NCBI GenBank assembly: GCA_022448945.1
Contig: JAKVCV010000011.1
Coordinates: 168,454-232,453 of the forward strand
Direction of reading: 5' to 3'
Source of the DNA: Saprospiraceae bacterium
GTDB lineage: Bacteria; Bacteroidota; Bacteroidia; Chitinophagales; Saprospiraceae
Length of the DNA: 64,000 bases
A model generated the notes under the pieces. The model saw nothing but the letters and a program-made list of their open reading frames with translations, did no database searches and was not told the origin of the DNA. The translations under genes and the position numbers were made by a program. Below, in pieces: positions 36,733 to 46,645 of the stretch; the first letter of the stretch is position 1; each line of letters begins with the position of its first letter.

Positions 36733-38127
36733 ATGTTCAAAAGCAAATTAATCAGACTATATAACACCCTTAATGATTCCGAAATTCGACAATTCAAAAA
36801 ATGGGTTATATCTCCAGTGCACAACAAACATAAAGATGTTCAGCTTTTGTTTGATTTTTTATTTAGCAGAAAAACAATTACCCATGTTACAACGCAGCGT
36901 GAACGGGCCTCAGAATATATCTACCCTAACGAAAAATTAAATATGGCCAGACTAAGACATGTCATGTCGTTTGCTACTATAGTATTGGAAGATTTTATTA
37001 GATATACAGAGTATATACATGACGACAAAAAAGCTAAGCTTATTTTATTGAGGGGCTTACGAAAAAGAAACTTAAAAAAAGATGCGCAAAAAGAGGAACA
37101 GCTAATCAGGAAAATTCTCCAAAAGGAAAAAGTGCAAAACGAAAAATATTATTCATTAAAATATCAGCTAGAGAAGGAACAATTTAGGCTTCACACCGAA
37201 GGCGACCGCCCGGCAAGCACTAACTTGCAAGAAGTTATAAATAGCTCTTCTTTGTTTTTTGTCTTGAGCACTTTGCGATATGCATGTATTTGTATTTCTC
37301 ATCAAAACCTTTACAAAAAAGAATATGAGATTCCTTTTATAGATACTATTTTAAAATCCATTGAAAATAATGAATTCGCAGAAATAATCAGCATTCAAAT
37401 ATACTATTTCTGTTACCTTTCTCTTACCCATCCCGATGAAGACAGCCATTATATAAAGCTAAAGAACTATTTAGTACGTTTTCCGAATATTTTACCTTCA
37501 AATGAATACAAAGAAGTCTATGAAACAGCCATTAATTACTGTATTAAAAGGCTAAACAAAGGGAATAAACATTATGCTGAAGAAGCCTTTGAGTTGTACA
37601 TGAAAGGGATTGATAACAAAGCATTACTTGACAATAATTACCTAAGTCATTTTGCTTATAAAAACATTGTAGCAATTGGTCTTTTCCTGGAAAAAACTAA
37701 GGAAATAAAAACCTTTATTAACAAAGGAGGATCATTACTACATCCTACATATAGTGAAAATTACATCCATTATAATTTAGCAAAATTTTTTTTCGCAACT
37801 AAAGAATACGATAAAGCTAAAGAAATGCTTATTACAATGGAATACGATGATATCTTCATGACAGTAGATGCTAAAATGATGCTAATGAAAATATTCGTCA
37901 TGCAAAAAGAGTTCGATTTAATGGAATCTTTTGTACATAGTTTTTCACAGTTTCTAAAACGAAAATCCGAATTGAGTTACCACAGAAAAAGTATCTTAGA
38001 TACGGTACGACTAACGCAAAAAGTAATGCATGCATTTACTAAAGAAGAAAAAAGCACCCTGGCAAAAAGAATTGAAATGACAGACCATTTGCCTGAAAAA
38101 AAATGGCTGCTTGAGCAGCTAAAGTAA
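36733..38127 (+). CDS. Conserved hypothetical protein, probably Saprospiria-type
   Basis: A 464-residue soluble protein, almost entirely helical and rich in Lys/Glu, with no signal peptide or membrane helix. The start KSKLIRLYNTLNDSEIRQFKKWVISPVHNKHKDV recalls a hypothetical family I have seen mainly in Saprospiraceae and relatives. The later part contains TPR-like helix pairs (about 330-420, YNLAKFFFATKEYDKAKEML). I cannot name a function. It converges on the mevalonate gene with 14 bases between them. Confidence 0.75.
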   Translation: MFKSKLIRLYNTLNDSEIRQFKKWVISPVHNKHKDVQLLFDFLFSRKTITHVTTQRERASEYIYPNEKLNMARLRHVMSFATIVLEDFIRYTEYIHDDKKAKLILLRGLRKRNLKKDAQKEEQLIRKILQKEKVQNEKYYSLKYQLEKEQFRLHTEGDRPASTNLQEVINSSSLFFVLSTLRYACICISHQNLYKKEYEIPFIDTILKSIENNEFAEIISIQIYYFCYLSLTHPDEDSHYIKLKNYLVRFPNILPSNEYKEVYETAINYCIKRLNKGNKHYAEEAFELYMKGIDNKALLDNNYLSHFAYKNIVAIGLFLEKTKEIKTFINKGGSLLHPTYSENYIHYNLAKFFFATKEYDKAKEMLITMEYDDIFMTVDAKMMLMKIFVMQKEFDLMESFVHSFSQFLKRKSELSYHRKSILDTVRLTQKVMHAFTKEEKSTLAKRIEMTDHLPEKKWLLEQLK

Positions 38128-38141
38128 TAAAATCTTATTCT

Positions 38142-39173
38142 TCAAGTAACCTTTATAGGTCCTAACCCCACCATATCTTCCAAATATTCCCCTCTTTCAC
38201 AAAAAGCAACCAATTCTCTTTCAATAAATTTTTTAGCTTCATTTTTTACGCTATGCGGATATAACAAATGAAGGTTCGGCCCGGCATCCAATGTAAAAAA
38301 CATTGGCACTCCTGACATCTGACGCCATGCCTGAAGACGTTTAATTAATTCTATAGTATTCCCTTCCATTAAAACATACGAAGGGGTTGATGTCATCATT
38401 AAAGCGTGCAATTGCAATGCTTCCTGTTCAACAATTTGCCCAAATGTCTTTAAATCACCACTTTTCAGCGCCAATAATAATCTTTGAAGGTTGTTATGTG
38501 CTTGTTTATACCTAAGTTCAGAAAAGGGGTTACTGTCCATAAGGGCATGCCCGGCTGTACTAGAAACACTTTTTTCAGATTTACTTACCATTAAAATATC
38601 ATCGTGAAACCCGTGAAACACTTCATGTACCTTATCCCCATAAGGAATAGCAAACTCATTTGAAGCATTAAGATCAAGCTTAGTCTCTCCCCATAAAGCC
38701 ATTTGAGAAAAAACAGACCTGCTGGCAGATCCAGAACCTAACCGGGCAATATCCGAAGCTTTATGATAAAAACTTTCCTCTGATATTTTCCCATTAAGGG
38801 ATTCATCCATACTACACAGGCATAAAGCTAAAGCGCTCATACTGGATGCTGACGAGGCAATACCAGCAGAATGTGGAAAAGAATTCCATGAAGATATATT
38901 CAATTTATAGGCTGTTAAAAAAGGTAACCTATCTGTTATCCCAGCAAGATAAGTTTTAATCTTTTGGCAAAAGTTAGGCATCTCCCTGCCTTCAAACTCG
39001 AATTCCAGTTCGATTTTCCCGTCATCTTCTTTATCATTCCAATCCAAAGAAGTTTCAGTATAAGCATTTTGCAAAGTAAAACTAATTGATGCATTCCTTG
39101 GAAGCTGTCTGCCATATTTGCCCCAATATTTAATGAGTGCTATATTAGATGGACTTCGCCAGGTAACTTTCAT
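38142..39173 (-). CDS. mvaD: Diphosphomevalonate decarboxylase (GHMP family)
   Basis: ATP-dependent decarboxylation of mevalonate diphosphate to isopentenyl diphosphate, the end of the mevalonate route. The GHMP family signature is visible: NIALIKYWGKYG at 11-22, the ATP loop HSAGIASSASSMSALAL at about 99-115, GSGSASRSVF, and the catalytic-Asp motif TLDAGPNLHLL near 295-305. The 343-residue length is normal. Its presence implies that this organism makes isoprenoids by the mevalonate pathway. Some relatives act on mevalonate 3,5-bisphosphate or 3-phosphate, but mvaD is the likely assignment in Bacteroidota. Confidence 0.93.
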   Translation of the reverse strand: MKVTWRSPSNIALIKYWGKYGRQLPRNASISFTLQNAYTETSLDWNDKEDDGKIELEFEFEGREMPNFCQKIKTYLAGITDRLPFLTAYKLNISSWNSFPHSAGIASSASSMSALALCLCSMDESLNGKISEESFYHKASDIARLGSGSASRSVFSQMALWGETKLDLNASNEFAIPYGDKVHEVFHGFHDDILMVSKSEKSVSSTAGHALMDSNPFSELRYKQAHNNLQRLLLALKSGDLKTFGQIVEQEALQLHALMMTSTPSYVLMEGNTIELIKRLQAWRQMSGVPMFFTLDAGPNLHLLYPHSVKNEAKKFIERELVAFCERGEYLEDMVGLGPIKVT

Positions 39174-39347
39174 AAAACTAAATTAAATAAGAAAATAATA
39201 TTCACAAAAATAAGAATCCTTCCGAAAGTCTTTCATCTTGTTCGCTATTCTTTTATAAACTTTTTATCTTGGACACCAGGGCAATCAAAGGCAATCATTA
39301 TTTAACCCTATATTAACCCTGCGAAATCACAAAAAGATCCATATATA

Positions 39348-40100
39348 ATGAAAGTTTGGGCAACCTCTGACATGCATATAGATTATGAAGAAAACCTCAA
39401 ATGGTTTTTGCAGCTTTCTGACATGGACTACCAAAACGATATACTAATTATTGCAGGAGATATTTCTGACAAGATCTCAGCGATTGAAAAAGTATTCAAA
39501 AAACTAGTTTCAAAATTTCATTTAGTACTATTTGTCCCCGGAAATCATGATCTATGGCTTGAAGAAGGTGAAGTTTCAAATTCTATGGAAAAGTTTAACA
39601 TGGTACTTGAGCTTGCTCATGACAAAGGTGTACAAACCACCCCATATCACAATGAAAAACTAAGTATCATCCCTATGTTTAGTTGGTATGACTTCTCTTT
39701 TGGAATTCCAAACCCTACAATCAGGCGTGCCTGGCAGGACTTCAAGCGTTGTAAATGGCCTACGAACCTAGAAGAAACAACGAACCATTTTTTAAAGCTC
39801 AATGAAAAACACATATCCAATCAGAATGACACCATAATTTCATTTTCACATTTTTTACCTAGCCCAACACTTATCCCGTTAAACGTGCCTAAAATTGTAA
39901 GATCCTTACTTCCCGTATTGGGGTCTTTCAAACTCGGAGAACAGGTCACAAAACTAAAGCCAAACTTACACATTTATGGTCATAGTCACCTTAATAGGAG
40001 TATGTATAAAGATGGCATAAGTTATATCAACAACGCATATGGCTATCCTCAGGAAAGTCACATTTCCAGAAAGAAACTATTAATGGTTTACGAAAACTAG
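39348..40100 (+). CDS. Metallophosphoesterase family protein
   Basis: A 250-residue calcineurin-like phosphoesterase with all five metal motifs: SDMH at 7-10, AGDIS at about 41-45, PGNHD, FSHFLPSP and GHSHLNRS near 212-219. These bind two metal ions and cleave phosphomonoesters or diesters. The substrate cannot be read from the sequence. The gene precedes lgt by 167 bases on the same strand. Confidence 0.9.
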   Translation: MKVWATSDMHIDYEENLKWFLQLSDMDYQNDILIIAGDISDKISAIEKVFKKLVSKFHLVLFVPGNHDLWLEEGEVSNSMEKFNMVLELAHDKGVQTTPYHNEKLSIIPMFSWYDFSFGIPNPTIRRAWQDFKRCKWPTNLEETTNHFLKLNEKHISNQNDTIISFSHFLPSPTLIPLNVPKIVRSLLPVLGSFKLGEQVTKLKPNLHIYGHSHLNRSMYKDGISYINNAYGYPQESHISRKKLLMVYEN

Positions 40101-40193
40101 AAACTTATAGGCAAACGCTCAAGGTTAATCCGTAACAAATCAATTGTGAATTTATTAAAAAAAGAAACTAATCTATAAATCATATTTTATTAC

Positions 40194-40201
40194 TAATTTT
40201 G
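40194..40201 (+). promoter_or_regulatory. Candidate -7 element TAATTTTG upstream of lgt
   Basis: The octamer matches the Bacteroidota -7 consensus TAnnTTTG and lies 66 bases before the lgt ATG. No good -33 TTTG is at the standard distance, so this is tentative. Confidence 0.3.
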
Positions 40202-40267
40202 CCCAAAACCGGTTTCTCTTTAAACGCGGCTATTACATTATACCTTTTAATTACAAATAGAACCTAT

Positions 40268-41473
40268 ATGTATCCAAACTTAAGATATGCCTTTTATGAC
40301 ATCTTCGGGTTAGACATACCTGCACTGAGCTTAATTCAAACCTATGGCTTTTTTCTGGCCCTAACTTTTGTGGCTTGCGGCATAGCTTTGAGTGCAGACC
40401 TTAAACGCAGAGAAAAACTAGGTATCTTACAGGGTATAGAAGAAGAAGTAGAGGTGGGGTTACCCCTGTCATTTATGGATATAATCTCTAATGTTATAAT
40501 GGGTTTCATCCTTGGTTTTAAAGGAGTTTATGCTATTATTCACCCAAAGCTCTTTATTGGTAATAACGCAAAAGATAACCTTTTTTCTATGGACCATGGC
40601 TATTGGTGGGCAGGTATCATCATAGCAGCCTTTCTTGTCTTTATCAAATACAGAGACAAAATAAAAGAATGCACAGAATACCCCAATCGACAAAAGATCA
40701 CGAAAACGATAATGCCCCACCAAAGAGTAACTGACATTGTTATTCTAGCTGCTATATCAGGTGTGATTGGCGCCAAATTATTATACATGACTGAAAGAGA
40801 CTACCCAACATGGTCTGCAATGATCGAAGACTTTTTCAGCGGTAGCGGGCTTGCAGTATACGGCGGATTTATTTTGGCCTTTTTTGTGGTTTCATATTAC
40901 GTTAGAAGTAAAAAAATACCCCTACCTCAGTTATTTGATGCATGTGCGCCAGCAATGATTCTTGGAACAGGTCTTGGAAGGCTTGGGTGTCATTTCTCAG
41001 GAGATGGTGACTGGGGTGACCCCAACCCATTTGCAAAACCTTTTGCATGGCTACCAGATTGGTTATGGGCATACAACTACCCAAATAACGTAATGAATAC
41101 AAACTTACTTATGGAAGATTGTTACTACCCGGCAGATTTTGGCGATTATTGTCATATGCTATCCAAACCTGTATTCCCCACACCTATTTTTGAGTTAATT
41201 ATTTGTCTAATCATTTTTGCAATCCTTTGGAAATTAAGGCACAAAGTACAACTGCATGGCATTGTTTTTACTGTCTATCTTTTCTTCACTGGCCTGCAAC
41301 GCTTTCTTTTGGAAATGATACGTGTTAATGATGACTATACTGTTGCTGGCCTATCCCTTTCACAAGCTCAATACATTGCTGTTATCCTAATGGTTCTTGG
41401 TTTTGGTTTGACAAGTATTATGCTAATCAAACAAAAAAAGATGCCTGTCTCAGGAAATAACACTACCGCTTAA
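40268..41473 (+). CDS. lgt: Prolipoprotein diacylglyceryl transferase
   Basis: Transfers diacylglyceryl from phosphatidylglycerol to the lipobox Cys of prolipoproteins in the inner membrane. The 401 residues include about seven membrane helices and are longer than the E. coli enzyme, as is usual in Bacteroidota. The family signature is GLGRLGCHFSGDGDWGDPNP, with the key Arg. I chose ATG 40268 (MYPNLRYAFYDIFGLDIP); the open frame from TTG 40199 adds 23 non-conserved residues. It would act on the predicted lipoproteins near 34 kb as on all others. Confidence 0.95.
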   Translation: MYPNLRYAFYDIFGLDIPALSLIQTYGFFLALTFVACGIALSADLKRREKLGILQGIEEEVEVGLPLSFMDIISNVIMGFILGFKGVYAIIHPKLFIGNNAKDNLFSMDHGYWWAGIIIAAFLVFIKYRDKIKECTEYPNRQKITKTIMPHQRVTDIVILAAISGVIGAKLLYMTERDYPTWSAMIEDFFSGSGLAVYGGFILAFFVVSYYVRSKKIPLPQLFDACAPAMILGTGLGRLGCHFSGDGDWGDPNPFAKPFAWLPDWLWAYNYPNNVMNTNLLMEDCYYPADFGDYCHMLSKPVFPTPIFELIICLIIFAILWKLRHKVQLHGIVFTVYLFFTGLQRFLLEMIRVNDDYTVAGLSLSQAQYIAVILMVLGFGLTSIMLIKQKKMPVSGNNTTA

Positions 41474-41534
41474 TTGTTCATCTGCCAAATCAACAAAGCC
41501 TATAAGACTAATTATCTATTTTGACAAATAGTTC

Positions 41535-42209
41535 TTATCCTGTTTTTTGAGCCACAAACCTTATACATTTCCATTGAACAGTATTCCCATGAAAATCTAA
41601 TGGTTCATGGATAATAATATCTTCTTCCCAATCCAAAATATGAAATCCAGCTTTATGGACAAGTCCTTTGAGTTTGACAGGAGGATAGCAACTCGCCCAA
41701 TGAGTTGCGTGCCTAAAATTTAAAGGTGAAATGACCAATAATTTACCAGGGGTTTTCAGAATGCGGTTTATTTCTATCAATGCACTTTGAGGATTTTCTA
41801 ATCTGTCGAGAAGGAAACTACTGTATACAAGATCTTGGCTATTGTCTTCAAAAGGGAGATGATTAGCTTTGGCTAAACCGAATTGTAAATTTCGCAATGA
41901 ATAGCCTTTTATTAATAAGGATGAAGGGAATCCTTTGGAGGAAAGATCAATATTAATATCTGTTTTATCTACCCAAACCCGTGCTGCTTGCTTAAGCATT
42001 TGGTAGCTATAGTCAATCCCCCAGCAGTTACTTTTAGGAAAGTGCTTTGCAATAGAGCCAATGCATCGTCCAACACCACAACCAATCTCAAGAACAGACT
42101 GCTCTTGTATTGCTATTATATAGTTTTTGGCATAATCTAAAACTGCTTGAAAAGGGTAACACCCCCAAATCTCATCTGCCAAATGAAGCGCCGTTTGCCG
42201 GACAACCAT
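41535..42209 (-). CDS. SAM-dependent methyltransferase
   Basis: A class I methyltransferase of at least 224 residues. Motif I is VLEIGCGVGRCIG at about 39-51, then an acidic second strand (WGIDYSYQMLKQA) and motif IV-like LVYSSFLLDRL. The C-terminus ends in VQWKCIRFVA. ATG 42209 is the only ATG available. However, the frame stays open upstream to a TAA near 42316, and those 35 codons read as plausible protein (for example GIPFYYNKSEAEFQKDPYEH) that looks like the N-terminus of this family. No standard start codon lies there, so the true start may be an ATT or there may be a small frameshift. The substrate is unknown. Confidence 0.85.
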   Translation of the reverse strand: MVVRQTALHLADEIWGCYPFQAVLDYAKNYIIAIQEQSVLEIGCGVGRCIGSIAKHFPKSNCWGIDYSYQMLKQAARVWVDKTDINIDLSSKGFPSSLLIKGYSLRNLQFGLAKANHLPFEDNSQDLVYSSFLLDRLENPQSALIEINRILKTPGKLLVISPLNFRHATHWASCYPPVKLKGLVHKAGFHILDWEEDIIIHEPLDFHGNTVQWKCIRFVAQKTG

Positions 42210-42381
42210 GTTATCATAGTGCTCATAAGGGTCTTTTTGAAACTCAGCTTCACTTTTATTATAATAGAAAGGAATCCCTTTACGATATAGAATAGGGTTT
42301 TTAATAGAATTAATTTAATGCGCAATAAAAAAGTATACGGCTTATAATACTAATTGTAGAATATATACAATGCTGTTTCGC

Positions 42382-43482
42382 TTAAAAAATAAACTTCCCA
42401 CTTTCATAGATAAGTTCGTTGTCTGCAAATATCTGGCCACCGTTTTTCATATCAGCGATCATATCCCAGTGGATAGCAGATTTGTTAAGTCCACCATTTT
42501 GAATATATGCTTGGCCGACAGCCATATGGACAGTTCCGCCAATTTTTTCATCAAATAAAATATTCTTTACTGGAGTCTGAATGCGCATATTTGTCCCGAT
42601 GGCTGCTTCGCCAAAACGACGGGCTCCATCATCAATATTAAAAATTGTATCGAGCAACTTTTTACCTTTTTTTGCTTCCCATTTATCTACCCAGCCATCT
42701 TTTACCCAAAGCGTTATACCTTCAACTTCCTCGCCCATAAACATCGACGGATATGCAAAATGAATAGTTCCATTAACAGAATCATCAACAGGAGCGGTAT
42801 ATACTTCTCCGGAGGGCATATTGGTTTTGCCATCAGAGTTTATCCATGTTCTTCCTTCTGTAGAAAAAGAAATATCAATTCCTTCACCGAGATACCTCAT
42901 TTTTGTCCTGCTATTCAAAAGATCCACTGCTTTTTGCTGATTACGACTCACTTCCTCCCAGCATGCCTGAGGATTGTCATCATATAAATGACAGGCATTG
43001 TAAATAAATTCCGCATATTGTTCGAAGGATAAGCCTGCATTCTGAGCATGCGCAACTGTCGGATATTCACACAGTGTTCTTTTAAGTTCCAATGTAGCAG
43101 TTCGTTCAGCATATCGTGTTCGATAAGGCTTTCGGGCCTCAGCTTCTAATTTTGCTTTCGCAGAGTATTTGGGTTGTGTAGATCGACTATAAAATGGCGC
43201 TCTAATAAATATATAAGCATCAAAATCCTCCATTGCCATAGCATATAAAGGGTTAACATAAGCCAATTGTTGCTCACTGCTCTCTTTCAAACGAATATTG
43301 CGTTGATCTCTGAAGTCCATAGAAACATGAGGCAAAGCACCTGATATCAATGCTTCTCTGTATACTTCCCGAACGAGGGGTTCTGCCAGCGTAGTAGACT
43401 GAATAAGAACACGTTCTCCTTCTTTAAGGCTAACACAATAATTTACTAAGAGTTGTGCATATTTATTTAATATAGAAGACAT
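42382..43482 (-). CDS. Aminopeptidase, M29 family
   Basis: A cytosolic metallo-aminopeptidase of 366 residues related to aminopeptidase T/PepS. Two-metal ligands are visible: Glu in GEEVEGITLW at about 248-257, His and Tyr in GTVHMAVGQAY near 319-329, and His and Asp in IHWDMIADM near 339-347. NMPSGEVYTAP is another family motif. The gene starts eight bases after the end of uvrA on the same strand, so it is transcribed with it. It should process short peptides. Confidence 0.92.
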   Translation of the reverse strand: MSSILNKYAQLLVNYCVSLKEGERVLIQSTTLAEPLVREVYREALISGALPHVSMDFRDQRNIRLKESSEQQLAYVNPLYAMAMEDFDAYIFIRAPFYSRSTQPKYSAKAKLEAEARKPYRTRYAERTATLELKRTLCEYPTVAHAQNAGLSFEQYAEFIYNACHLYDDNPQACWEEVSRNQQKAVDLLNSRTKMRYLGEGIDISFSTEGRTWINSDGKTNMPSGEVYTAPVDDSVNGTIHFAYPSMFMGEEVEGITLWVKDGWVDKWEAKKGKKLLDTIFNIDDGARRFGEAAIGTNMRIQTPVKNILFDEKIGGTVHMAVGQAYIQNGGLNKSAIHWDMIADMKNGGQIFADNELIYESGKFIF

Positions 43483-43490
43483 AATAATGT

Positions 43491-46277
43491 TTAGACTTTA
43501 ACAAGTTTTTCTTTTAAATATTCTGCAGTATATGATTCCTCTACTTCCAGCAAGCCTTCTGGGGGCCCTTGATAAAGTAGTTGCCCCCCATTTACTCCAC
43601 CGCCTCTACCCAAATCAATTACATAATCTGCCGTTTTTATAACATCTAAATTATGTTCGATAACTATAACGCTATGCCCTTTTTCAACTAAAGCATTAAG
43701 TGCATCCAGTAGCTTTTGAATGTCATGAAAGTGCAGCCCAGTTGTCGGCTCATCGAAAATAAAAAGGACCTTTTCCCTTTCACTCTCTTTTGAAAGAAAC
43801 GAAGCCAACTTAACCCTTTGCGCCTCACCTCCACTAAGTGTACTTGATGGCTGTCCAAGCCCAATATAGCCAAGTCCAACATCTGCCAATGGTTGTATTT
43901 TACTGACAACTTCTTCATTATCAGCAAAAAACTCAAGTGCCTCGTCTACAGTCAGGTCCAAAACCTCATAAATGTTTTTACCGTTGTACAATACCCTGAG
44001 TACTTCTTTCTGAAATCGAAGGCCGTTACATTCTTCACATGTTAATCTTACGTCCGCAAGAAATTGCATGCTAACAATTGTCTCTCCTGCACCTTTACAC
44101 GTTTCACATCTTCCTCCTTCAACATTAAAAGAAAAATGCTTGGGCTTGTATCCCTGAATTTTTGAAGCTTGCTGACTGGCAAATAATTTTCTAATAGCAT
44201 CATAAGCTTTCACATAAGTTACAGGGTTGGATCTTGAAGACTTGCCTATAGGCTGCTGATTGACCATTTCTATTTTACGAATGGATTTAATATCTCCCTC
44301 GATACTGTCATGAGCCCCCGGTTTGTCCTGCCCCTCTCCCATCCTATGCAACATCACTGGATAAAGTATCTGTTTAATAAGTGTGGTTTTGCCACTCCCA
44401 CTAACACCAGAAACAGCTATAAATACATTAAGGGGGAAAGTTACATCAATGTCTTTTAAATTATGTTGTCTTGCGCCCTTAATTGTTATTGATTCGGTCC
44501 ATGACCTACGAAGATTAGGCAGGGGAATATCCATGCGGCCGCTCATATATTTTGCAGTTAAACAGTCTGTTGCTTTATCATGGATTTCTTCGTATGGTCC
44601 AGCAAATACTACATTACCTCCATGCACTCCTGCTGCAGGCCCAATATCTACAAGAAAATCAGCATTAGCTATGATATCTTCTTCGTGCTCTACTACCACC
44701 ACAGTATTTCCCAAATCACGAAGGGTTTTAAGCACTTTTACAAGTTTAGCCGTATCACGAGGATGCAACCCTACGCTTGGCTCATCCAAAACATATAATG
44801 AACTTGTAAGATTTGAACCAAGCGATCGAGTAAGGTGAATGCGTTGTATTTCACCTCCTGAAAGTGTATATGAAACTCGATTTATAGACAAATAATTAAG
44901 CCCAACATCCAACATGAATTCCAAACGCGTAGTTATCTCCAAAATCAATCTTTTAGAGATCTCCACTTCTGATTCTGTTAGTTTTAAGTGGGTAAAAAAT
45001 GCATACAGATCATCGATCGGTATATTTATCAGATCACCAATTGTTTTGCCTCCTACAAACACATATTGGGCTTCTTTACGTAACCGAGAGCCTTTGCAAC
45101 TCTGGCAATTTGTTTTTCCCCTGTAACGAGAAAGCATTACCCTATTCTGAATCTTGTAAGTTTTTGATTCCAGTTCTTTGAAATAATCATCGATTCCATC
45201 AAAAAGTTCATTGCCCGTCCAAAGTAATTTTCTTTGTTCGTCAGTGAGCTCCTCGTATGGGCAATGAACAGGGAAGTCTAATTTTGCAGCTACATTAAGA
45301 AATTTTTGTCTCCACCTCCCTGATTTTTCCCCACGCCAGCAAAGAATAGCTTCTTCAAAAACTGATTTCTTTTTATTGGGAACAACTTTATCTTCATCAA
45401 TGCCTAACATTTGACCATATCCTTCACATGAGTGACACGCTCCAAAAGAACTATTGAAATTAAAAAGTTGCGGACTAGGCTCTTCAAACAAAATTCCATC
45501 AAGCTCAAATTTATTATTAAAATTTTCTTCTACCCCATCTGCTGTTTGAGTAATACAAACACCTTGCCCTTCAACAAAAGCAATTTGAGTCGAATCTGCA
45601 ATACGTTTAGCGTTTTCTTCATCATCTTTTGTCGCAACAAAACGATCTATTAATACTTTTAACGCTGTTGCAGGATTATCAATCTCAGAATGCTTTTGTA
45701 TCAATTCTTCAACTTTATTTAGCTTCCCCTTGTACAAAATTCGAGTGTACCCCTTTTGTAATAAATAATCCAGTGTTTTGTCAAGGGCTTGAGTCTCTCT
45801 ATATTCAAAAGGTGCTAAAAGCATCACTCTGGTTCCTTCGTCTAAAGAGGAAACATAATCCACAACATCCGATACTGTATGTTTTTTTACTTCTTTATTC
45901 GTAACAGGTGAATATGTCTTGCCGATTCGTGCAAAAAGAATACGTAAGTAATCATATATCTCAGTTAACGTGCCTACCGTAGATCTAGCATTTTTTGTTC
46001 CTACTTTCTGTTCTATTGCTATGGCTGGACAAAGCCCTAAGATATTATCTACATCAGGTTTTTTCATTCGCATCAAAAATTGCCGCGCGTAAGAAGATAA
46101 ACTCTCAACGTACCTTCTTTGACCTTCAGCATACAAGGTATCAATAGTCAAGGATGATTTGCCTGAGCCCGAAACTCCTGTAACAACAACTAACTGATTA
46201 TAAGGTATCTCAATATCTATATTCTGCAAATTGTTAGAACGAGCTCCTTTAATATAAATTGATTTTTTTTTCGCCAT
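43491..46277 (-). CDS. uvrA: Excinuclease ABC subunit A
   Basis: The damage-recognition ATPase of nucleotide excision repair. The 928 residues hold two ABC modules. The first Walker A is GVSGSGKSS at 34-42 with its signature LSGGEIQR near 490-497, and the second is GVSGSGKTT near 630-638 with LSGGEAQR and DEPTTGLH near the C-terminus. Zinc-finger Cys pairs CHSCEGYG (about 283-290) and the RCETCKGAGE region in the second half bind zinc. The length is slightly under the typical 940. It is followed by the aminopeptidase gene. A very small shadow frame within it is not a gene. Confidence 0.98.
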   Translation of the reverse strand: MAKKKSIYIKGARSNNLQNIDIEIPYNQLVVVTGVSGSGKSSLTIDTLYAEGQRRYVESLSSYARQFLMRMKKPDVDNILGLCPAIAIEQKVGTKNARSTVGTLTEIYDYLRILFARIGKTYSPVTNKEVKKHTVSDVVDYVSSLDEGTRVMLLAPFEYRETQALDKTLDYLLQKGYTRILYKGKLNKVEELIQKHSEIDNPATALKVLIDRFVATKDDEENAKRIADSTQIAFVEGQGVCITQTADGVEENFNNKFELDGILFEEPSPQLFNFNSSFGACHSCEGYGQMLGIDEDKVVPNKKKSVFEEAILCWRGEKSGRWRQKFLNVAAKLDFPVHCPYEELTDEQRKLLWTGNELFDGIDDYFKELESKTYKIQNRVMLSRYRGKTNCQSCKGSRLRKEAQYVFVGGKTIGDLINIPIDDLYAFFTHLKLTESEVEISKRLILEITTRLEFMLDVGLNYLSINRVSYTLSGGEIQRIHLTRSLGSNLTSSLYVLDEPSVGLHPRDTAKLVKVLKTLRDLGNTVVVVEHEEDIIANADFLVDIGPAAGVHGGNVVFAGPYEEIHDKATDCLTAKYMSGRMDIPLPNLRRSWTESITIKGARQHNLKDIDVTFPLNVFIAVSGVSGSGKTTLIKQILYPVMLHRMGEGQDKPGAHDSIEGDIKSIRKIEMVNQQPIGKSSRSNPVTYVKAYDAIRKLFASQQASKIQGYKPKHFSFNVEGGRCETCKGAGETIVSMQFLADVRLTCEECNGLRFQKEVLRVLYNGKNIYEVLDLTVDEALEFFADNEEVVSKIQPLADVGLGYIGLGQPSSTLSGGEAQRVKLASFLSKESEREKVLFIFDEPTTGLHFHDIQKLLDALNALVEKGHSVIVIEHNLDVIKTADYVIDLGRGGGVNGGQLLYQGPPEGLLEVEESYTAEYLKEKLVKV

Positions 46278-46645
46278 TACTGCAACTTTTTAACCCGATA
46301 CTTCGTTTGAAAACTAAAAAAAAACAAAAAATAAATGGATGTAAAAATATAAAACTTACTTATCCAATTGTTAAAAAAATAAAAAAAGCTTATAAAAATA
46401 AGGCCAATTGTGCCAAAATGGTTAACTTTATTTGTCTAAAGCTCACAACACCAAAATAAACTTTGTACTATCCCTGTATTTAATTTTGTTAATATAACCA
46501 ATTAACACAAAAATATAAAGGTTATTGATGAAGTCTATTCTGATGCCTAATAAAAAATATTTTTTAATTTTAAAAAAATTATCCTATCGCTAAAAATTTT
46601 ACTCCCTAGCATTTTTTAAGTTGTAAGTAAGTAAATAAAGTAATT
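46278..46645. other. 368-base divergent intergenic region
   Basis: This lies between uvrA (-) and the sigma factor gene (+). It contains the TAATTTTG -7 candidate at 46481-46488. No coding frame is trusted; the frame at 46259-46459 overlaps the start of uvrA and has no support. Confidence 0.45.
46481..46488 (+). promoter_or_regulatory. Candidate -7 element TAATTTTG upstream of the ECF sigma gene
   Basis: It matches TAnnTTTG exactly. The nearest TTTG (46462-46465) is 15 bases before it, shorter than the usual spacing. It would give a leader of about 150 bases. Confidence 0.35.

Noticed and set aside
42137-42325. Minus-strand 62-codon frame overlapping the methyltransferase start
   Set aside because: TTG start, no conserved features, and it lies in a different frame from the continued methyltransferase.
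44383-45904. Plus-strand frames opposite uvrA
   Set aside because: Antisense shadows of the highly supported uvrA.
46259-46459. 66-codon frame before the sigma factor
   Set aside because: Overlaps the start of uvrA, Lys-rich AT composition and no motif.
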